Notes: generated by a model from the letters alone, not told the origin. 64,000 nt of DNA from Hippasteria phrygiana (GCA_037893225.1 JAZGUH010000707.1:124001-188000), one strand, 5' to 3'; shown: positions 20,572-32,115, counted from the first letter of the stretch. Translations and numbers: made by a program.

Positions 20572-21675
20572 ATATAGGTTTCCCGGCCAATTTCACCATG
20601 TTTTCGTTCATTTTAACGCTTGGCTCATTAAATTTAGATTGAAATTGAATGATCACGCAGATCGTCATTCGACAATCAAAAATAATCATTCAAATTTACT
20701 ATCCGAGCATTCTATCGTCTTCTAGCTTCACTCATACCTGTATAAAAGATGCATTCAAATTAGAAGCATCGTATTTGTTCATTAAATTTTGTCTGGACCA
20801 GCAGTAAGGGGTTGATCGGGCATTCATTTTCATTAATATGGGCAAACATATTTCCCTTTTTTTCAAGCACCTTTTCTGCATGTCCGCATTCGTATAAAAG
20901 TCTGAGTTATCTCAACGTAAATCATATATTACGTCTTCAATCCCTAGATGCACACCTCTCTTTCTTAACTAAGTCTTTAGACAGATAAGATGGCGAGCCT
21001 ACAGGAGGGGAGGTGTGATCGTCTGATGGAATCGGCCCAAGAAAACAAAGTACCCAAGAAAAGTGTTCCCGATGGTACAACCATTGCTAAACATATATGC
21101 CCCGATGACTTGCACATAACAGATCGATGGGTAAATCAGAAGAGAAAAAGTGAAAAAGTTAAAGGATTCATAAACATGTCAACATGCAGATGCCCCTGAT
21201 TTTTAGGGTCAAACTTCCACCCATCATCCACCCATCCCTCATCATATCGGTTCAGATGTTGCATTATAACTTTTTTTACACAAACCTCAGAGGACAACAG
21301 GAAAATATATCAATAAAAAAATATCTGATTTATTTAATGAGAATTTGATGGAAATGATTGCCATTAAACAAATAGGAAAAGAAAAGCATGGCCAAACGTC
21401 ATATGCACACCGACGTTCGCTCCAACTGTCAAAGGATGTCACAAAATGTAAGAATGCAATAAGTGAAGCCTTCAATGCACCAACACGAAATATAATGCCC
21501 TAAACGAAAACGAACACTAGAAACAAAATCTTGGGTGCTTAAAAATTAGAATTGAATGCCCAAACAGTAAAAGAGAAACCTTAATTTGATCAGATGTGTA
21601 AAGACCATGCGAATTTGAATGACCAATAACGAAAACCTATTAGAACAATTTGAAATTTGGCCGGGAAAACCTATA
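20572..21675. mobile_element. Terminal-inverted-repeat element, GGTTTTCCCGGCCAATTT family, copy 1
   Basis: The left end ATATAGGTTTCCCGGCCAATTT and right end ATTTGGCCGGGAAAACCTATA are inverted. The ~1.1-kb body matches 41011-42185 throughout, sharing GATCACGCAGATCGTCATT, ATGGCGAGCCTAC and CATGGCCAAACGTCATA-like blocks. A short open stretch beginning MASLQEGRCDRLMES at 20990 is interrupted in the other copy, so it is weak evidence of coding. A 157-bp miniature with the same termini is at 38723-38879. The superfamily is not recognisable. Confidence 0.65.
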
Positions 21676-22497
21676 CTATTTTTCGGATTTTTTTTTTTAT
21701 GATTTGTTTTTAGAGGGAGTGGCCCCTGGATTAGCCCTTGACTAGAGGGGCGGATTCCGCCCCCTCGTTTGAAAGTTAAAAGGGAGAATCAATTTCGTAT
21801 TAAAATACGGCATGGTAACTTTGTGACCAGGTGCCGTTTCATCTTTTTATGAGATAATGGATTTTCGAAAAGGTTCACAATAATGCACAAGCAGATCTTT
21901 AAAAAGTCAAACAAACAATGGGTCGAGTCTTAAAGAAAGAAAAACCAGAGTAAAAAGAGGAGAACAGATCATAACACTATTTTCAAAACTTTATAACATT
22001 TTTGTAAATGATCAACCTATACTTTACGGGCACGTGTCATATTATGTCAGCCGTAGTCATGCCGTTTTAATTTTGAAGTGATAAGAAATACAAAGAAGCA
22101 TCAAAAACGTATTCCCTTTACAGAGATAAAGCTAGCGAGAATGGTTGATTAATTATTGCGGTTCAGGTGTACTAATATCTAAACGCTTGAAATGATAACT
22201 ACTTGAAAGGCCCAGATGACCTCTTTAATGTTTACATAAACAGCAGTGCCAGCAACATTAAACGAACTGTAATTTATTTTATATGATTTAAAAGCTTTGG
22301 CCCAACAAGGCATTGAGCAAACAGGCCATAATTTATCTCTCTCCACATCAGTTTACAACTAACACACGGTTCAATTTCTTTTTACAGTGGTTCGTATATG
22401 TATAAAGTCAACCTTGTATTCAGAGCAGTATTTCAGAACAATCATGAGTTTCTAAAAACTCAAGTGATTAGTCAGATGACAATTTAGTTGAGGGGTG

Positions 22498-22715
22498 TGA
22501 CGAATTAAAGTCCATGCAATACGAATCATTTTAATTGCTGGACGATCATTTTAACTGCTTGACGAATTAAAATCAGTGAAAGACTAATTTAACTGACGGA
22601 CTAATCTACCGATCGTCAAATGACAAATATGCATAGTCATGTAAATTTGATGTGACGAATTATTTTTGAAATGACAAATTGAATGACTAACTCTTTACAG
22701 CTCGACTAATTAACT
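22498..22715. repeat. Short-word cluster, GACGAATTA/GACTAAT
   Basis: TGACGAATTA occurs three times (22498, 22560, 22653). It is interleaved with four GACTAA and two GACAAAT words at irregular spacing; there is no clean tandem period. Non-coding, origin unknown. Similar in style to the TTAGTC cluster at 56734-56992. Confidence 0.6.
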
Positions 22716-22807
22716 GAGCGAGCCCGCCAAAATACACAGATTTTTTTTTTACTTTTGACCTCTGATTGCCGGGTTTCCCACCCTGGGCGCGCTACGTGAG
22801 GCCTTTC

Positions 22808-22926
22808 GCGACTGTTTCATGAAGGGTAGGCCTACAACGGATCGATGTTCGCGTACAGCGTGTAGTCACACGCTGTACGCGAACATCGATCCGTTGTAGG
22901 CCTACCCTTCTGGAAACAGTCGTGGG
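22808..22926. repeat. Perfect palindrome, 43-bp arms, 4-base loop
   Basis: Bases 22821-22863 and 22868-22910 are exact inverted copies (GAAGGGTAGGCCTACAACGG... with its complement), separated by AGTC. Outside them CGACTGTTTC and its complement extend the arms with mismatches to 22808 and 22926. It would extrude as a cruciform or transcribe to a long hairpin. No gene adjoins it. Confidence 0.9.
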
Positions 22927-24654
22927 ACGCCGCGCGGCACTGGTCAACGTCATACCGTAATGTATTAATATGCGCGGTCCGTTTGAAATAATGTGTGTAT
23001 AGTATTAGCAAACAAGGCGATACATGATGTATAAGCGATATATCGCTGCGGATGCCTCTCGGAATTGAACGGGAAATTTGACTTTTTAATCCGGATCGTA
23101 AGTAAACCCAATCCTCGAACTATACTTGTATCTCTGGTTGCGTATCAGTATTTTGGTGGCCGTTATAATTGTGAAATATGATGTTTTCGTTGGGTCTTTA
23201 CTGAAGTTATTTAATGTCAACCAGTTTATAGTCCATTATACAATACAAGCTCCTTCACAAGTCCAGTCAGTCACAACTCACAATTAAAGGGATGAACAAT
23301 GACAAAGGAATGTTTTTGTTTCCCAGTGAATTGCTTGACTAAATTGATAGTGATAGTTATGAACGTGATAACAAAAATCTTGAATTGAAATAGCGAAAGT
23401 TAATGTCAATAACATCTTGCTTCCTATCAATGTGTTTATTGTGCTTATTAATTCTTCAAGAACTATATACATGTACATGTAGTTAGAAACCTAGTTGCTG
23501 ACTTCCATAATTGGGCTTCGATTCAAAAGTAATGGGAAAGAAGCGACGGCACGACGCGACGGCACGATGCAACGGAGCCGTCGTGCCGTCGCGTCGTATA
23601 GTCGCGTCGCGTATGGAAGAGGGGACACGGTGTGTCGTAAATAGTACACCATAAAATGTACACCCGCACACTGTGGTTGCACCGGATTACGCTCTCTTCT
23701 AATTCTCCGAGCTGTCACACCAACCTTCTCTCTCGGTAACTTCAGCGCGACTCTTGGCCTGCCGCACCACCTCATGCAACTTCTGCTTGCTCACATGGCA
23801 TGGGCGCGCGCTGGACAAAACATAGACTTGTACCAGTCGCGCGCTGCTGTCTACATGCATGTACTTTACAAATGTTAGTTACGCAAATTATTATAATGAG
23901 GCCTGAGCACTGACCAACAGGTTAATCACGCATGCTCATCAACAAACTAAATAAGAATGATGTCATCATCAATTGAATTATTTAGGCAACTAAACTTGTA
24001 AAAGCCATTTCGGTACATGTACAGTGGTTAGCATTTTTAGGATCACACAAGCGTGTTAAACCAGGCTACAAGACGATAAAGGGGAGTCTGTAGAGAATTA
24101 GCAAAGACTCAACATAGGTTGGAAAATATAAAATAGGCAAATTTACAAAAAAAAACTTAATGTACCAAGAACCATCTGGAAAATGTGTGTAAATAGCTTC
24201 TACAGTACACTATAAATTTATCAGCAAATATAGTCCATTACTGCTTCATTTCAACAATCATGCATGGATGAAAGTTCAGTGAAATCCTGCACAATTTTAG
24301 TTACAGAATTTAGCGCAATAATTCAGTAGTTGGCAACCAAAAACACCTGAAATTGTTCCATACGTTCACAGTGAACAATTTACAAAATAATACAAGTTGA
24401 ATCGCATCACACCTGCAAGAGGGTTTTAGTGGAAACGATTACGAAAAATTTAATGCAATAGGTACTCCATCATTTAGTGTCACCAGACATCGAAATGAAA
24501 TCGATTACGGTCATAAATACAGGTAGGCATACGCAACGCTAAAAGCAAAGCTTTACTAGCAAAGCTTTTGTCAGCAAAACGTTTCTTGTAATACAAACAA
24601 ATACAAATCAAAATTATATTCAAACCACAAGGGAAATTGACCAGGGAAATCTAA
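22927..24654. other. Intergenic stretch, one CGACGGCACGA hairpin, otherwise unremarkable
   Basis: Apart from the inverted pair at 23545-23606 (repeats of CGACGGCACGA and CGTCGCGTCG), I see no splice-supported exon, RNA gene or recognisable element here. Base composition is AT-rich. Confidence 0.5.
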
Positions 24655-24820
24655 ATACATTTTGAAAGTGAACAAAGAAAACTTGCAGGAGCGGGATTCG
24701 AACCTGCGACCTCCGGAACACCGTACCGGTGCTCTCCCAACTGAGCTACCTTGCCCTATGTTCGCGGCCTCCCAAATTGTCAGTATCTTTGTTCTCGTGG
24801 GCGCTAGTCAGAAGTTATCA
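24655..24820 (-). mobile_element. SINE family 2, near-complete copy (reverse)
   Basis: On the reverse strand it runs from the leader CTTCTGACTAGCGCCCACG through TAGCTCAGTTGGGAGAGC (A box) and GGTTCGAATCCCG (B box) to the tail CACTTTCAAAATG. Its order and length match the copy at 19885-20042. A second 3' fragment follows at 24917-24986 in the same orientation. Confidence 0.7.
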
Positions 24821-24916
24821 ACCCCATAATGCCGTATTTGCCAGGGATCAGGCCCAATTTTACGATACAACCTGGGAATCGACATTGTGGGAATCACTCA
24901 ATGAGGATACGACTAG

Positions 24917-24986
24917 AGTACATTTTCAAAGTGAACAAAGAAAACTGGCAGGAGCGGTATTCCAACCTGCGACCTCCGGAACAAGA
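24917..24986 (-). mobile_element. SINE family 2, 3' fragment (reverse)
   Basis: TTTTCAAAGTGAACAAAG, AACTGGCAGGAGCGGTATTCC and CCTGCGACCTCCGGAACA match the 3' half of the family. The leader and A box are absent. It lies ~100 bp from the near-complete copy, perhaps a tandem insertion. Confidence 0.6.
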
Positions 24987-25342
24987 TTTGAAAACTTGTG
25001 AAAATTATTATTCAGTTATAATTCCAGCATCTCACAAGTCTGACGATCAATGGCAAAGAAGTTTTTGGTTGAAATAATCGAGCCAGGAATCTGCAAGAAA
25101 CGGCACTGTGTCACACATCGAAGCATGGTTTGTGCTCCAAATCAAGTCGTTTAAAAGTTACATCTGCCTAGAAAAGTGAACCCTCATTTCGCATGATCTT
25201 TATTGACCATTCTTTCCGCAGGATTGCATCCTTCGGGAAGTTAGAAAGCTAATATCTGGAGGCGATGGTCTCTTGTTCTAAGAACATATTGGCACTGAGC
25301 TCAGTGCTTCGCCGACATCTAGAAAATTTGACGCCCCTGGCC

Positions 25343-26715
25343 TGGCCTTCCGTTCAGATGCATAACATTTGCATCAATACTTTTTTAAGGCGTACAATAA
25401 GCAAAATCGGAATTACAACGGACTCTACAGCGCATGTGTAGTAGGACACTTTCTGGATAAGCAGGGCTCGATTTTGTGTACAGGTGGAAACGGGGAAAGT
25501 TGTAACCACGTTGGAATTTGTTGCTTTACCACGCAGTTTGCTCAAAAATAAGGCAAGAAACTTTACGGATCAGTAAACGTGGAGACAGAATTGTGATCTA
25601 GTAAAAATTAGAAACCCCCCCCCCCCCCCCCCAAGAGTTTGAGAGAGACGATTTGGAGAAGAAATTTGTGAGTAAACTCTACTGGTTCCCTGCATGATGA
25701 GGGTGCCAGTGAAATTTATTGAAAAAACAATTCTCAAACTGTTAGGGAAAGAATCCTATTTTTACTGGATAATAGCTGTCTCTAACTGATCTTTTAAGTT
25801 TTTTTCTTTAATTTGGGGCAAATGCGTGTAAAAACGAGAATTTCCAAAAGCGGTTGCTAGTTTCCTGCACATGCGCTTAATTCTGTTTTGACTTGTTATG
25901 TGGTGGCCTTTAAATTTAACTATTCACCCCTTATATCAATCAAGGCCAAGTGATACAAATTCCGTCGTTTTGTTATTATATTTGTGACCCCAGGGTTCTA
26001 TTTCCTGCTATGCTATAGTATGTTAATCATATGATTGCTGGAACCAGCAAACCCGCCACAGCACTGCACGCATTGAGCAGGGACAAGCTGGCGAGATCCA
26101 CACCCTCTGCGCTGTTCAAAGTGCTCTGGAGATCGCGTAGACCGCGGAATGCTGTGTAGCACGAGACGTAGCACAGGGCGAGGATCCAACACCGTTTCCA
26201 CTGAAGCCTGCTTGCAACTTTCCTCCGAGAAACCTCGTCATTTTTGTTTCCCATTGATACTGCGGCTGGAAGTAGGCAGTCCCTGAATTTCGAGCATGCA
26301 GAGGCCCGTGAATATCGTGTCAATCTCAGATGTTATAAACAAACAGAACAGATATGTATTATAGTAGCCTGCATATGCAAACAAGCCTACGGTCGCATTA
26401 CACAGGTATCGGATAGGGGGATTCCCGATTCTGTCACCGGCGCAGCCAGGACAAAAGGTTAATGACATTACCCTGACACCCCCAAACTTTCATCTCTTTG
26501 GTTTGTAACCTAGCCTATTTCCAACGTCTGAGTGTAAAAATTATACCACAATGTATAATACAGGTTTTCCCTGGCCAATTTGTTAATTTTTCTGATCATT
26601 TTCGTTGTTGGTCATTCAAATTCGCGTGGTTTTTACACATCTGATCAAATTAAGGTTTCTTTTTCACTGTTTGGGCATTCAGTTTCGATTTTTAAGCACC
26701 CAAGATTTTGTTCCT
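25343..26715 (-). repeat. Inverted segmental duplication of the UNC93 5' region
   Basis: Read on the reverse strand, 26715-26027 matches 42030-42748 of the UNC93-like locus and 26026-25343 matches ~45376-46020. The parent's 42749-45375 (2.63 kb) is missing at a single junction (CAGCAATCAT then ATGATTAACATACTATAGC). Matching includes coding, 5' flank and intron sequence, so this is a DNA-level copy and not a retrocopy. A C homopolymer at 25616-25632 is an addition within it. Confidence 0.8.
26027..26254 (-). pseudogene. UNC93-like exon 1 fragment, truncated copy
   Basis: The reverse strand opens MGNKNDEVSRRKVASRLQWK and continues to LLVPAII, where a stop follows at the deletion junction. It is collinear with residues 1-75 of the intact exon at 42523. 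I count three amino-acid differences (E4K, F22C and a Gly-to-Asp), so the copy is recent. It lacks all other exons and the exon 1 donor, so it cannot make an UNC93 protein. Confidence 0.8.
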
Positions 26716-27401
26716 AATGAGGGTCATTCAAATTCGCGTGGTTTTTACACATCTAATTGAACAAAACTTGCAGTTATTTTTCAAAATGCAAATGTTCAAA
26801 ATGTTACTAAATTTCATATCCAGAAAGCTCTCGAAAAAGGATAAAATATTGTTTCAATAAAAAAAAAAAATAATAGGCACAACATTCCATGTAACAAGAA
26901 TATATCAATGTCTGTCTCCAAAATGCAGCTTAAAACCCTAACTCCCTAGGGTGTGTGGAAAATCGTATTAAAATTGGAGGATTCGGGACTGTTAGGGTTA
27001 AGAAACTACATGCTGACACATTAACTGATAAAACTCACCGGAAGATTCTTCTGCACGCAAGGCGTTTGTAAGGAGAAGGATAGAGGCTACTCAGCACGCC
27101 GAATCAAAATTTAAATAATAGAGGAATCCCACAACGACGAGTTTAGCGCCGATCTGCGCACTTCCGCGTTTGAAAACGAGGATCTCAATGTCACAGTAAA
27201 CAACTTTATGCTGATCGTACGCCTGCGCTTCCTTTTATGGCATGATTAATTCATGCATGAATGAATGTGCTGAAAAGCGTTGTTTTGTTTGCCACTGACA
27301 TTCTCGCTTTGAACCCGGAAGTGCGCAGAAGGGGCTAATGTGAAATTCCTCTATGGCCTGAACTCAACAAACGAAGGGAACGAATAAATTGACGATACCC
27401 A

Positions 27402-27566
27402 GCACGATATGGGGGGAAAGGGTTCCCCCTTTTGTCCCTAGACCATAAACACACTCCATACTATTGTTACCTAATTACTCATCCCCCTAGATTTCTGAAA
27501 AGAAATCCAGGAACACAATGACCAACACAAAAGAGGGGAGGGGTCCCCCCCCCCACCATATCGTGC
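27402..27566 (-). mobile_element. MITE with GCACGATATGGG termini, copy 2 (reverse)
   Basis: Starts GCACGATATGGGGGG and ends CCATATCGTGC. The inner segment CACACTCCATACTATTGTTACC and AACACAATGACCAACAC match copy 1 (4860-5029) on the opposite strand and copy 3 at 46528. Homopolymer C and G runs next to both ends differ in length between copies. Confidence 0.7.
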
Positions 27567-27835
27567 TTATTATGGAATTAACAGCACTCTGCCCGGCCCT
27601 TTCTCTTGGCGGCATGTGCAGGGAATGCACCGGTTGAAACAGAGCAATTTCACTCATGCGTAGCACAATGCAAGCAACAAATATTTTGAACAAAAAGTAA
27701 GTATAAGCAACCAACTTTGCTATTTGGGAAGTCGGGTGGTTGGAATACTGTACACACATACGGATATAAAGGTGAATATCATAGTTTTCTGCATCGAGTA
27801 GCTCACTGAATGTCCCACGTGCCGGCGTGATCTAT

Positions 27836-28108
27836 TTAACTGGACACATTGCCTTTGCGGCGCTCAAGTGGGCTACAAAAAGCGTTCGTCCTAAAATTTG
27901 TAAGATTGGATAGATCATCCCCAAGTAGAATATTATAATCTATACACAATTACTCCTTGAAAATGCGCAGTTTGACCGGAAATCGATAACGAAAATCATT
28001 TCGGTAACGCGAGTTTGGTTCGGAAAAGTTGGACCATTGGAATTCAGAGTGGTGCCCTTACAGCGCTTTGTTGCGTACAGGCTGCCCTGTATGTACCAGT
28101 CTGAATGT
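27836..28108. repeat. Dispersed repeat, ACATTGCCTTGGA family, TTAA-flanked copy
   Basis: TTAACTGGACACATTGCC opens the unit. It shares the words AAAGCGTTCGTCCTAAAAT, CCTTGAAAATGCGC, GTTTGGTTCGGAAAAGTTGGA and GCGTACAGGCTGC with 40703-41003. Non-coding. Confidence 0.6.
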
Positions 28109-29613
28109 CCGAATTATGATTCTTTTTTTCCGTCATTTCTCCGTACACATTATGGAGATTTTTTTACACTCAGACCTCCGACATAAGTTAAGTAACTAAA
28201 CAAATAGATTACATTTTGGGAATTTCGGGGCAATGTATTCCATCAGGGCGGCTTAGTACACGTGAAATGAACGACATGTGATGTTTCTATGGTGCTCCAG
28301 TAGTGCCATACACCTTACATAGACATCGATATAATTGATCTATGCAAAACGATAAATTCCCTGAAATAATTCGACTTTGTAAAATATCTTGTCAATGCGA
28401 CTTCTTCGTTTTATTACAGCGATAAATCATCTCAACAGGACGACCTGTTGCTTGAATGAAGTTGGCTTCGCGGGATAAATTGCTCCCATATTTCAATTCC
28501 TGTAAGTAATTACGTTGACTTGATTGGTTATGATCTCGACATGTCGACTTTGTACTTTTAATAAGTCGATCGTTGTCTTGCGGAGGTGAATTATCTCCAT
28601 ATACCGACTTGTTTCAGGGGAACTGTCGACTTGCGAGATCAATAAATCTGACATCTCAATATTGGTATGGCACTCCTCGCCAAGCGCCGTTTGTTCCAAT
28701 ACAAGCTCTTTCTAATTGAATCTCAAAAAGACTAAAATCAAAAGGTTACTGATAACAAATTACCCCTTGAAAGTGGATAAAAAAAGGAACTTCATCCAGT
28801 ATCTACTGGAGAGTTGAAAAGTTAGCCGTAAATCGATCTTTTGTGTAAATATTCTTGTATTTGTGTAAATATTTTGTAATATGTGTGTGTAAATAGGCCC
28901 TATTCAGTTTTATTATATGCAGGGCCCCAATGGAAACCAGTTTTAAACTGTTTGGGCACACCCTGGGTAAAGAAATATATAAATATGACACTCAATATAA
29001 GTGTATAGCTTGTGGCGCAAAATGTGATGTCTCGCTGAACTGAGTTACAAGCAGACACAACGAGTTCGATAGTGGCATCTTGACACATTTGCATTCGAAA
29101 AAAACCTCTTCTATTATATCAGAAAAATAATAATAACAGACTTCAATCTCAAAATGTGTTGTTTTGGCGTGATTTTGTTTTTGAGATAGTTAACTCGAAT
29201 AACTAATATAGAGCTTAATTTTCTCAACAAAGGGGATGATAACAACTGTGTACTTTCAGGAAATATCATAATCTCAATTTAAAATCGTTGCTATTTTCCA
29301 CCAGTTCGAGTTGCCAGGTCACATTTTGGTTATTTTTATCCGGAGTGTAAAGACTGGGAACCTCGAGTCATGGTAAGTAGAAGTCATTATACAGGGTGTC
29401 TTTAAAAAAGGAAACCGAGAATAAAGTGCTTAATTCTCGGATAATGCTAAGTTTTTTTGAAAAATGGTAACTACCATCTATTACATAACTATGTCCTTTT
29501 TCTTATGACACCAAGAAATGATGACACCAAGTTTCTGACAGAGGGAGAGAGAGATATTTCAATACCACCAAGATGAAAAGCGAGGACAATCAGGCGTTGA
29601 AGATACTTGAAAT
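28109..29613. other. Intergenic stretch without recognisable genes
   Basis: AT-rich sequence. The word CGACTT/AAGTCGA recurs near 28370-28630 in both orientations. An opposite-strand mariner-type terminus ACAGGGTGTCTTTAAAAAAG lies at 29393. No splice-supported exon was found. Confidence 0.4.
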
Positions 29614-29617
29614 TTAA

Positions 29618-30028
29618 AGATAATATACAACATTTGCAAACATCAGAAAACAAAACTTCTGAATGATTATGAAATACCTTACTTGACTAAAGTAAATAAT
29701 AGTCTCAAGCATCCTGTGAAATCATGGCACCTGGTGTGCTGTCACTTTTAAGAAAAGTATAATTTTTGTATCAATTTCCAGCGATGGTCGGCCGACCATC
29801 GCTGGAAAAAAATTTCCCGACCTATTATAGCCCTGACGTCTACAAATTGTTCAGTTTTGTCTAAAGTAGAGTCAGGGAACCAGACTACAAGAACAGCATT
29901 TTTTTTCTTTCTTTGTTTTCCCAGCATGTATGCACACAAAACGTCAAAACTTGATAGTGTTACAGTATTGACTCCAAAATCCGTTCATTTCTGAAAATTG
30001 CAGCAATAGCAAATGCTGTATGCCACCT
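29618..30028. mobile_element. TTAA-flanked MITE abutting the TMEM26-like B stop codon
   Basis: Left end AGATAATATACAACATTTGC and right end GCAAATGCTGTATGCCACCT are imperfectly inverted and bracketed by TTAA (29614-29617 and 30029-30032). It contains the perfect 34-bp palindrome at 29775-29808. Relatives lie at 11582-11861 and, for the right half, near 43665-43828. Its right border is 7 bases from the TMEM26-like B stop codon, so any 3'UTR of that gene begins inside it. Confidence 0.6.
29775..29808. repeat. Perfect 34-bp palindrome
   Basis: TTTCCAGCGATGGTCGG is followed directly by its exact complement with no loop. It sits near the middle of the MITE at 29618-30028. Confidence 0.9.
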
Positions 30029-30039
30029 TTAAAAATTGC

Positions 30040-30825
30040 CTAATTGGTTAGGGGTACCAATTCAGTTTGCAAGCCGATGTCTCTGCGTCTTACACACACA
30101 TCCGGGGAGTACAGCCACTGTTGCCGGGTATGCCAAATACTGCTCGCCGTCGACTCGTCCCCGTCTCCAGGTCTGGTCGTAAAGGTCAACTCCATCATAT
30201 TCTGACTGTTAGCCGTCGGATTCCCATTCCGGCTTGTGGTCTCATTCACGGCTGATTTCCACGCCTTCTTCTTCCGTCGGTTTTCGGACACGATGACTGC
30301 CATCCGGTATAGCTGCAACAGGATGACCATGCCATTCTTGTACGAGAAGAAGATTGCCTTGAAGTTATTATTGAACATAAGGTACAGACGCAGCACCAGG
30401 AAGGGCACGTCTTGCATGAGGATGGTACTGAGAAATATCGACCACAACTCGGTGGCACAGCACAGCTCGTTCCAGGCGTGGTAGTCCTTCACCGCTCCCA
30501 ACGTAATCTCGTGCCCGTCTGCCCGCCGTCTTGAAGCTTTGGCCTTCTTTGTCCTCGTCACACTTATGGTGAACTGCGGCAGGCTCCAGCTCCATACGAT
30601 CAAGACCCAAAACACAACTATTGTGTCAAGCTCTCGGGCGACCACCAACCCTTCCGTCAGCAATTCCAATATGTCTGCCCCCATGGCGATCTGCACCAAT
30701 AGCAGCTGCGACAGCTGATCACGTGACATCTTGCCTTTAGGTAGGAGCCATCGCCCAATAATGAGGATGATCATCATTAGCTGAACCAGGAGCTCTGTCC
30801 ATTCTGGCAGGGTGAAGACGACCGA
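30040..30825 (-). CDS. TMEM26-like protein B, exon 3 (terminal)
   Basis: The acceptor AGTTTCTTCAG opens at 30825 in phase 0, upstream of the first in-frame Met, giving SVVFTLPEWTELLVQLMM ahead of ILIIGRWLLP. The order of motifs equals gene A: RDQLSQLLLVQIAMGADILEL, IVWSWSLPQF, LMQDVPFLVLRLYLM, NGMVILLQLYRMAVIVSENRRKKK, then a polar Ser/Thr/Asn-rich cytosolic tail ending in TAG. The full protein would be ~392 residues. Conservation is strongest in the membrane segments and the basic NRRKKKAWK stop. Biochemical role unknown for the family. Confidence 0.85.
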   Translation of the reverse strand, partial: SVVFTLPEWTELLVQLMMIILIIGRWLLPKGKMSRDQLSQLLLVQIAMGADILELLTEGLVVARELDTIVVFWVLIVWSWSLPQFTISVTRTKKAKASRRRADGHEITLGAVKDYHAWNELCCATELWSIFLSTILMQDVPFLVLRLYLMFNNNFKAIFFSYKNGMVILLQLYRMAVIVSENRRKKKAWKSAVNETTSRNGNPTANSQNMMELTFTTRPGDGDESTASSIWHTRQQWLYSPDVCVRRRDIGLQTELVPLTN

Positions 30826-30957
30826 CTGAAGAAACTACCGGAGTAACAATCAAGTCAAAAAATTATTTCGAAAAACTTACGAATCCTGATTACTCTCCCA
30901 TACATAATATGGTTTAGTTCGATAACCTGTACAGACTAACCCTGTTTAATGCAAAAA

Positions 30958-31052
30958 CCCGTGGTGTATTATTAACACCACATGCCATCTATATTGGACG
31001 AATGGTTTAATATAGATACTACATGGTGTAAATTTAACACCAAAACTTTTGC
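30958..31052. repeat. Small repeat with TTAACACCAC ends, copy 2
   Basis: GTGGTGTATTATTAACACCAC opens the unit, with TTGGACGAATGG in the middle and ATGGTGTAAATTTAACACC at the end. Related to 17588-17664 and 32035-32115. Lies in intron 2 of TMEM26-like gene B. Confidence 0.5.
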
Positions 31053-31255
31053 AATTTAGACGCAATAATTAGTTGAAAATATCAGAACCATTTCCCTCTT
31101 TTCAGACAGGAAGTATTGAGTTTACGTAGTAGGAGCATAATATGCTATTAATTATGTTCAAAATCTTCCTTCATGAGTTTATTTTGGCTTTTTCTGTAAA
31201 TCTTCATGTAATTTTCAGAACGCCGGCTTAAATTTTCCAGCCCGCCAGCCTGCCT

Positions 31256-31279
31256 GCCCGCCCGCCCGCCCGCCCGCCA
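31256..31279. repeat. (CCCG)n microsatellite
   Basis: Six perfect CCCG/GCCC units follow imperfect GCCTGCCTG units, in intron 2 of TMEM26-like gene B. Confidence 0.8.
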
Positions 31280-31348
31280 ACATTGTCGTGAATGCTGATT
31301 TCCAAAAATCAGTTATAAATTGGACGACAAGAGAGTATTTACATTTAC

Positions 31349-31526
31349 CTTCAGCTCGGGTATTTGCGAAAGCGGTATTTCTGGAAACGGTCCCCCAGAT
31401 GTGATTGTGCAGTTACGGTCACCGGTCATCTTCTGGTAGTTTGTGCATACTTCGATTATCTTTAATTGCAGGAACCAGATACAGACAGCCGTGCAGATGA
31501 CGTACAGTGCAACAGTTGGCGAGAAA
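31349..31526 (-). CDS. TMEM26-like protein B, exon 2
   Basis: The acceptor TTTTTCTTTAG|T opens in phase 2 and the donor CTGAAG|GTAAAT closes in phase 0. This gives exactly 59 codons plus the split Leu codon shared with exon 1. It encodes FSPTVALYVICTAVCIWFLQL, the second hydrophobic hairpin of TMEM26. A polar loop with an NCT glycosylation-type site and two Cys residues follows. The same splice phases occur in gene A exon 2. Confidence 0.85.
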
Positions 31527-32034
31527 CTAAAGAAAAACAAGATTGTTTCTTATTTTATATTATTGACATGATGACATGAAAGCCTTTGTGAATTTGAGCC
31601 CTTGATTCATGCACACTACGCCACCGCAGTCATGGTGAAGAAGGAAGCATTGTTGCAACAAAACAATTTTCAAACCAAAACTGTGGTGGCATGGGGGTGC
31701 ATTCAACCTTGCGCCCGAATTCCTGTGTAGGTCACACATTCGTTCTATAGTTCAATCAATTCCGAATTCTTTTTAAAGAAGGGTTTGTAGAATGTGGTAG
31801 TTTTTATGAATTATCATCATCTCCGTGGTCATCTTATACATTTGTTATTGAGAATTGTTTGCAATATGAAAATTGTGAATGCGCAAATTTTTAAATAGTT
31901 TTTATCAGTAGTGATGCATTAGCTTTTGTAATAGGATTTTTGTTATGTTGCTACATGAATAAACGAATCATTCCAAAGATACCATGTCAGAACGCGTTCA
32001 AAGCACATACAACGAATCCCTCTTTATTCACCCA

Positions 32035-32115
32035 GCATTAGAAACACTGCGTTAAATTAACACCACGTGGTATCTGCATTGGACGAACTGTCAACACTAT
32101 AGTTTTAGCAGTGTG
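32035..32115. repeat. Small repeat with TTAACACCAC ends, copy 3
   Basis: CACTGCGTTAAATTAACACCACG with TTGGACGAACTG and terminal TAGCAGTG. It shares words with copies at 17588 and 30958. Lies in intron 1 of TMEM26-like gene B. Confidence 0.45.
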
